In this document: piece by piece, positions 15,010-15,030 of the stretch | How positions within the stretch are numbered: the stretch's first letter is position 1 | Layout of the letters: each line of letters begins with the position of its first letter | Source of the DNA: an uncultured Collinsella sp. | GTDB taxonomy: Bacteria; Actinomycetota; Coriobacteriia; Coriobacteriales; Coriobacteriaceae | Assembly: GCA_902489225.1 (NCBI GenBank) | Contig: CABTZA010000028.1 | Span: 1-15,030, forward strand | DNA length: 15,030 nucleotides | Direction of reading: 5' to 3' | Program-made: the position numbers and the translations under genes | The notes under the pieces: model-generated | Seen by the model: the letters and a program-made list of their open reading frames with translations, nothing else | The model's database searches: none | Told to the model about the DNA's origin: nothing

Positions 15010-15030
15010 ATGGCCGACGAGACCATGACC
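15010..15030 (+). CDS. Start of a further gene (5' end only)
   Basis: An ATG with AAAGAGG (14997-15003) 6 nt upstream opens a frame reading MADETMT up to the window end. Seven codons do not allow identification. In many bacteria yqeK is followed by the ribosome silencing factor rsfS, which is the first guess from context, but another gene is equally possible. Confidence 0.55.

Noticed and set aside
1..15030. CRISPR arrays, insertion sequences, phage or defence genes, tRNA or rRNA
   Set aside because: No direct-repeat arrays, transposase or integrase motifs, or tRNA-like cloverleaf segments were seen; gene content is housekeeping throughout.

Overview
The window looks like core chromosomal DNA of a high-GC Gram-positive bacterium. 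All genes are on the + strand, closely spaced, and most have strong purine-rich Shine-Dalgarno (SD) sequences. Six of the fourteen visible starts are TTG. The combination of a complete rod-shape operon (mreB, mreC, mreD, PBP2, rodA) joined to a radical SAM pair and then to rplU-rpmA-obgE-nadD-yqeK, together with L27 beginning directly at MAHKKG, fits the class Coriobacteriia (Collinsella-like). That assignment is inferred from gene order and protein character, not from a database match.

Layout. 1-1675: the 3' end of a cyclophilin-type prolyl isomerase, then a membrane-anchored TPR protein of unknown role. 1676-1790: a hairpin and a possible promoter. 1791-7751: mreB-mreC-mreD-PBP2-rodA with gaps of 9-21 nt, encoding the elongation machinery for lateral peptidoglycan. 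7770-8699: a DUF697-like membrane-associated protein. 8710-11396: a radical SAM enzyme and its partner protein (TIGR03960/TIGR03936-like), joined by a 4-base overlap; their function is unknown. 11393-11421: a near-consensus promoter that overlaps the stop codon of the partner gene and drives rplU-rpmA. 12155-12197: an intrinsic terminator just upstream of the obgE SD. 12214-14982: obgE, nadD and yqeK, tightly packed, followed at 15010 by the first codons of another gene.

How the genes work together. MreB filaments, MreC and MreD position and activate the RodA glycosyltransferase and PBP2 transpeptidase pair. The second half is a ribosome and growth-status block: L21 and L27 are large-subunit proteins, Obg is a 50S assembly and stress GTPase, NadD makes NAD, and YqeK hydrolyses the alarmone Ap4A. 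No mobile element, CRISPR array, tRNA or rRNA was seen. No gene-free stretch exceeds about 115 nt. The least understood components are the TPR membrane protein, the DUF697-like protein and the radical SAM pair.
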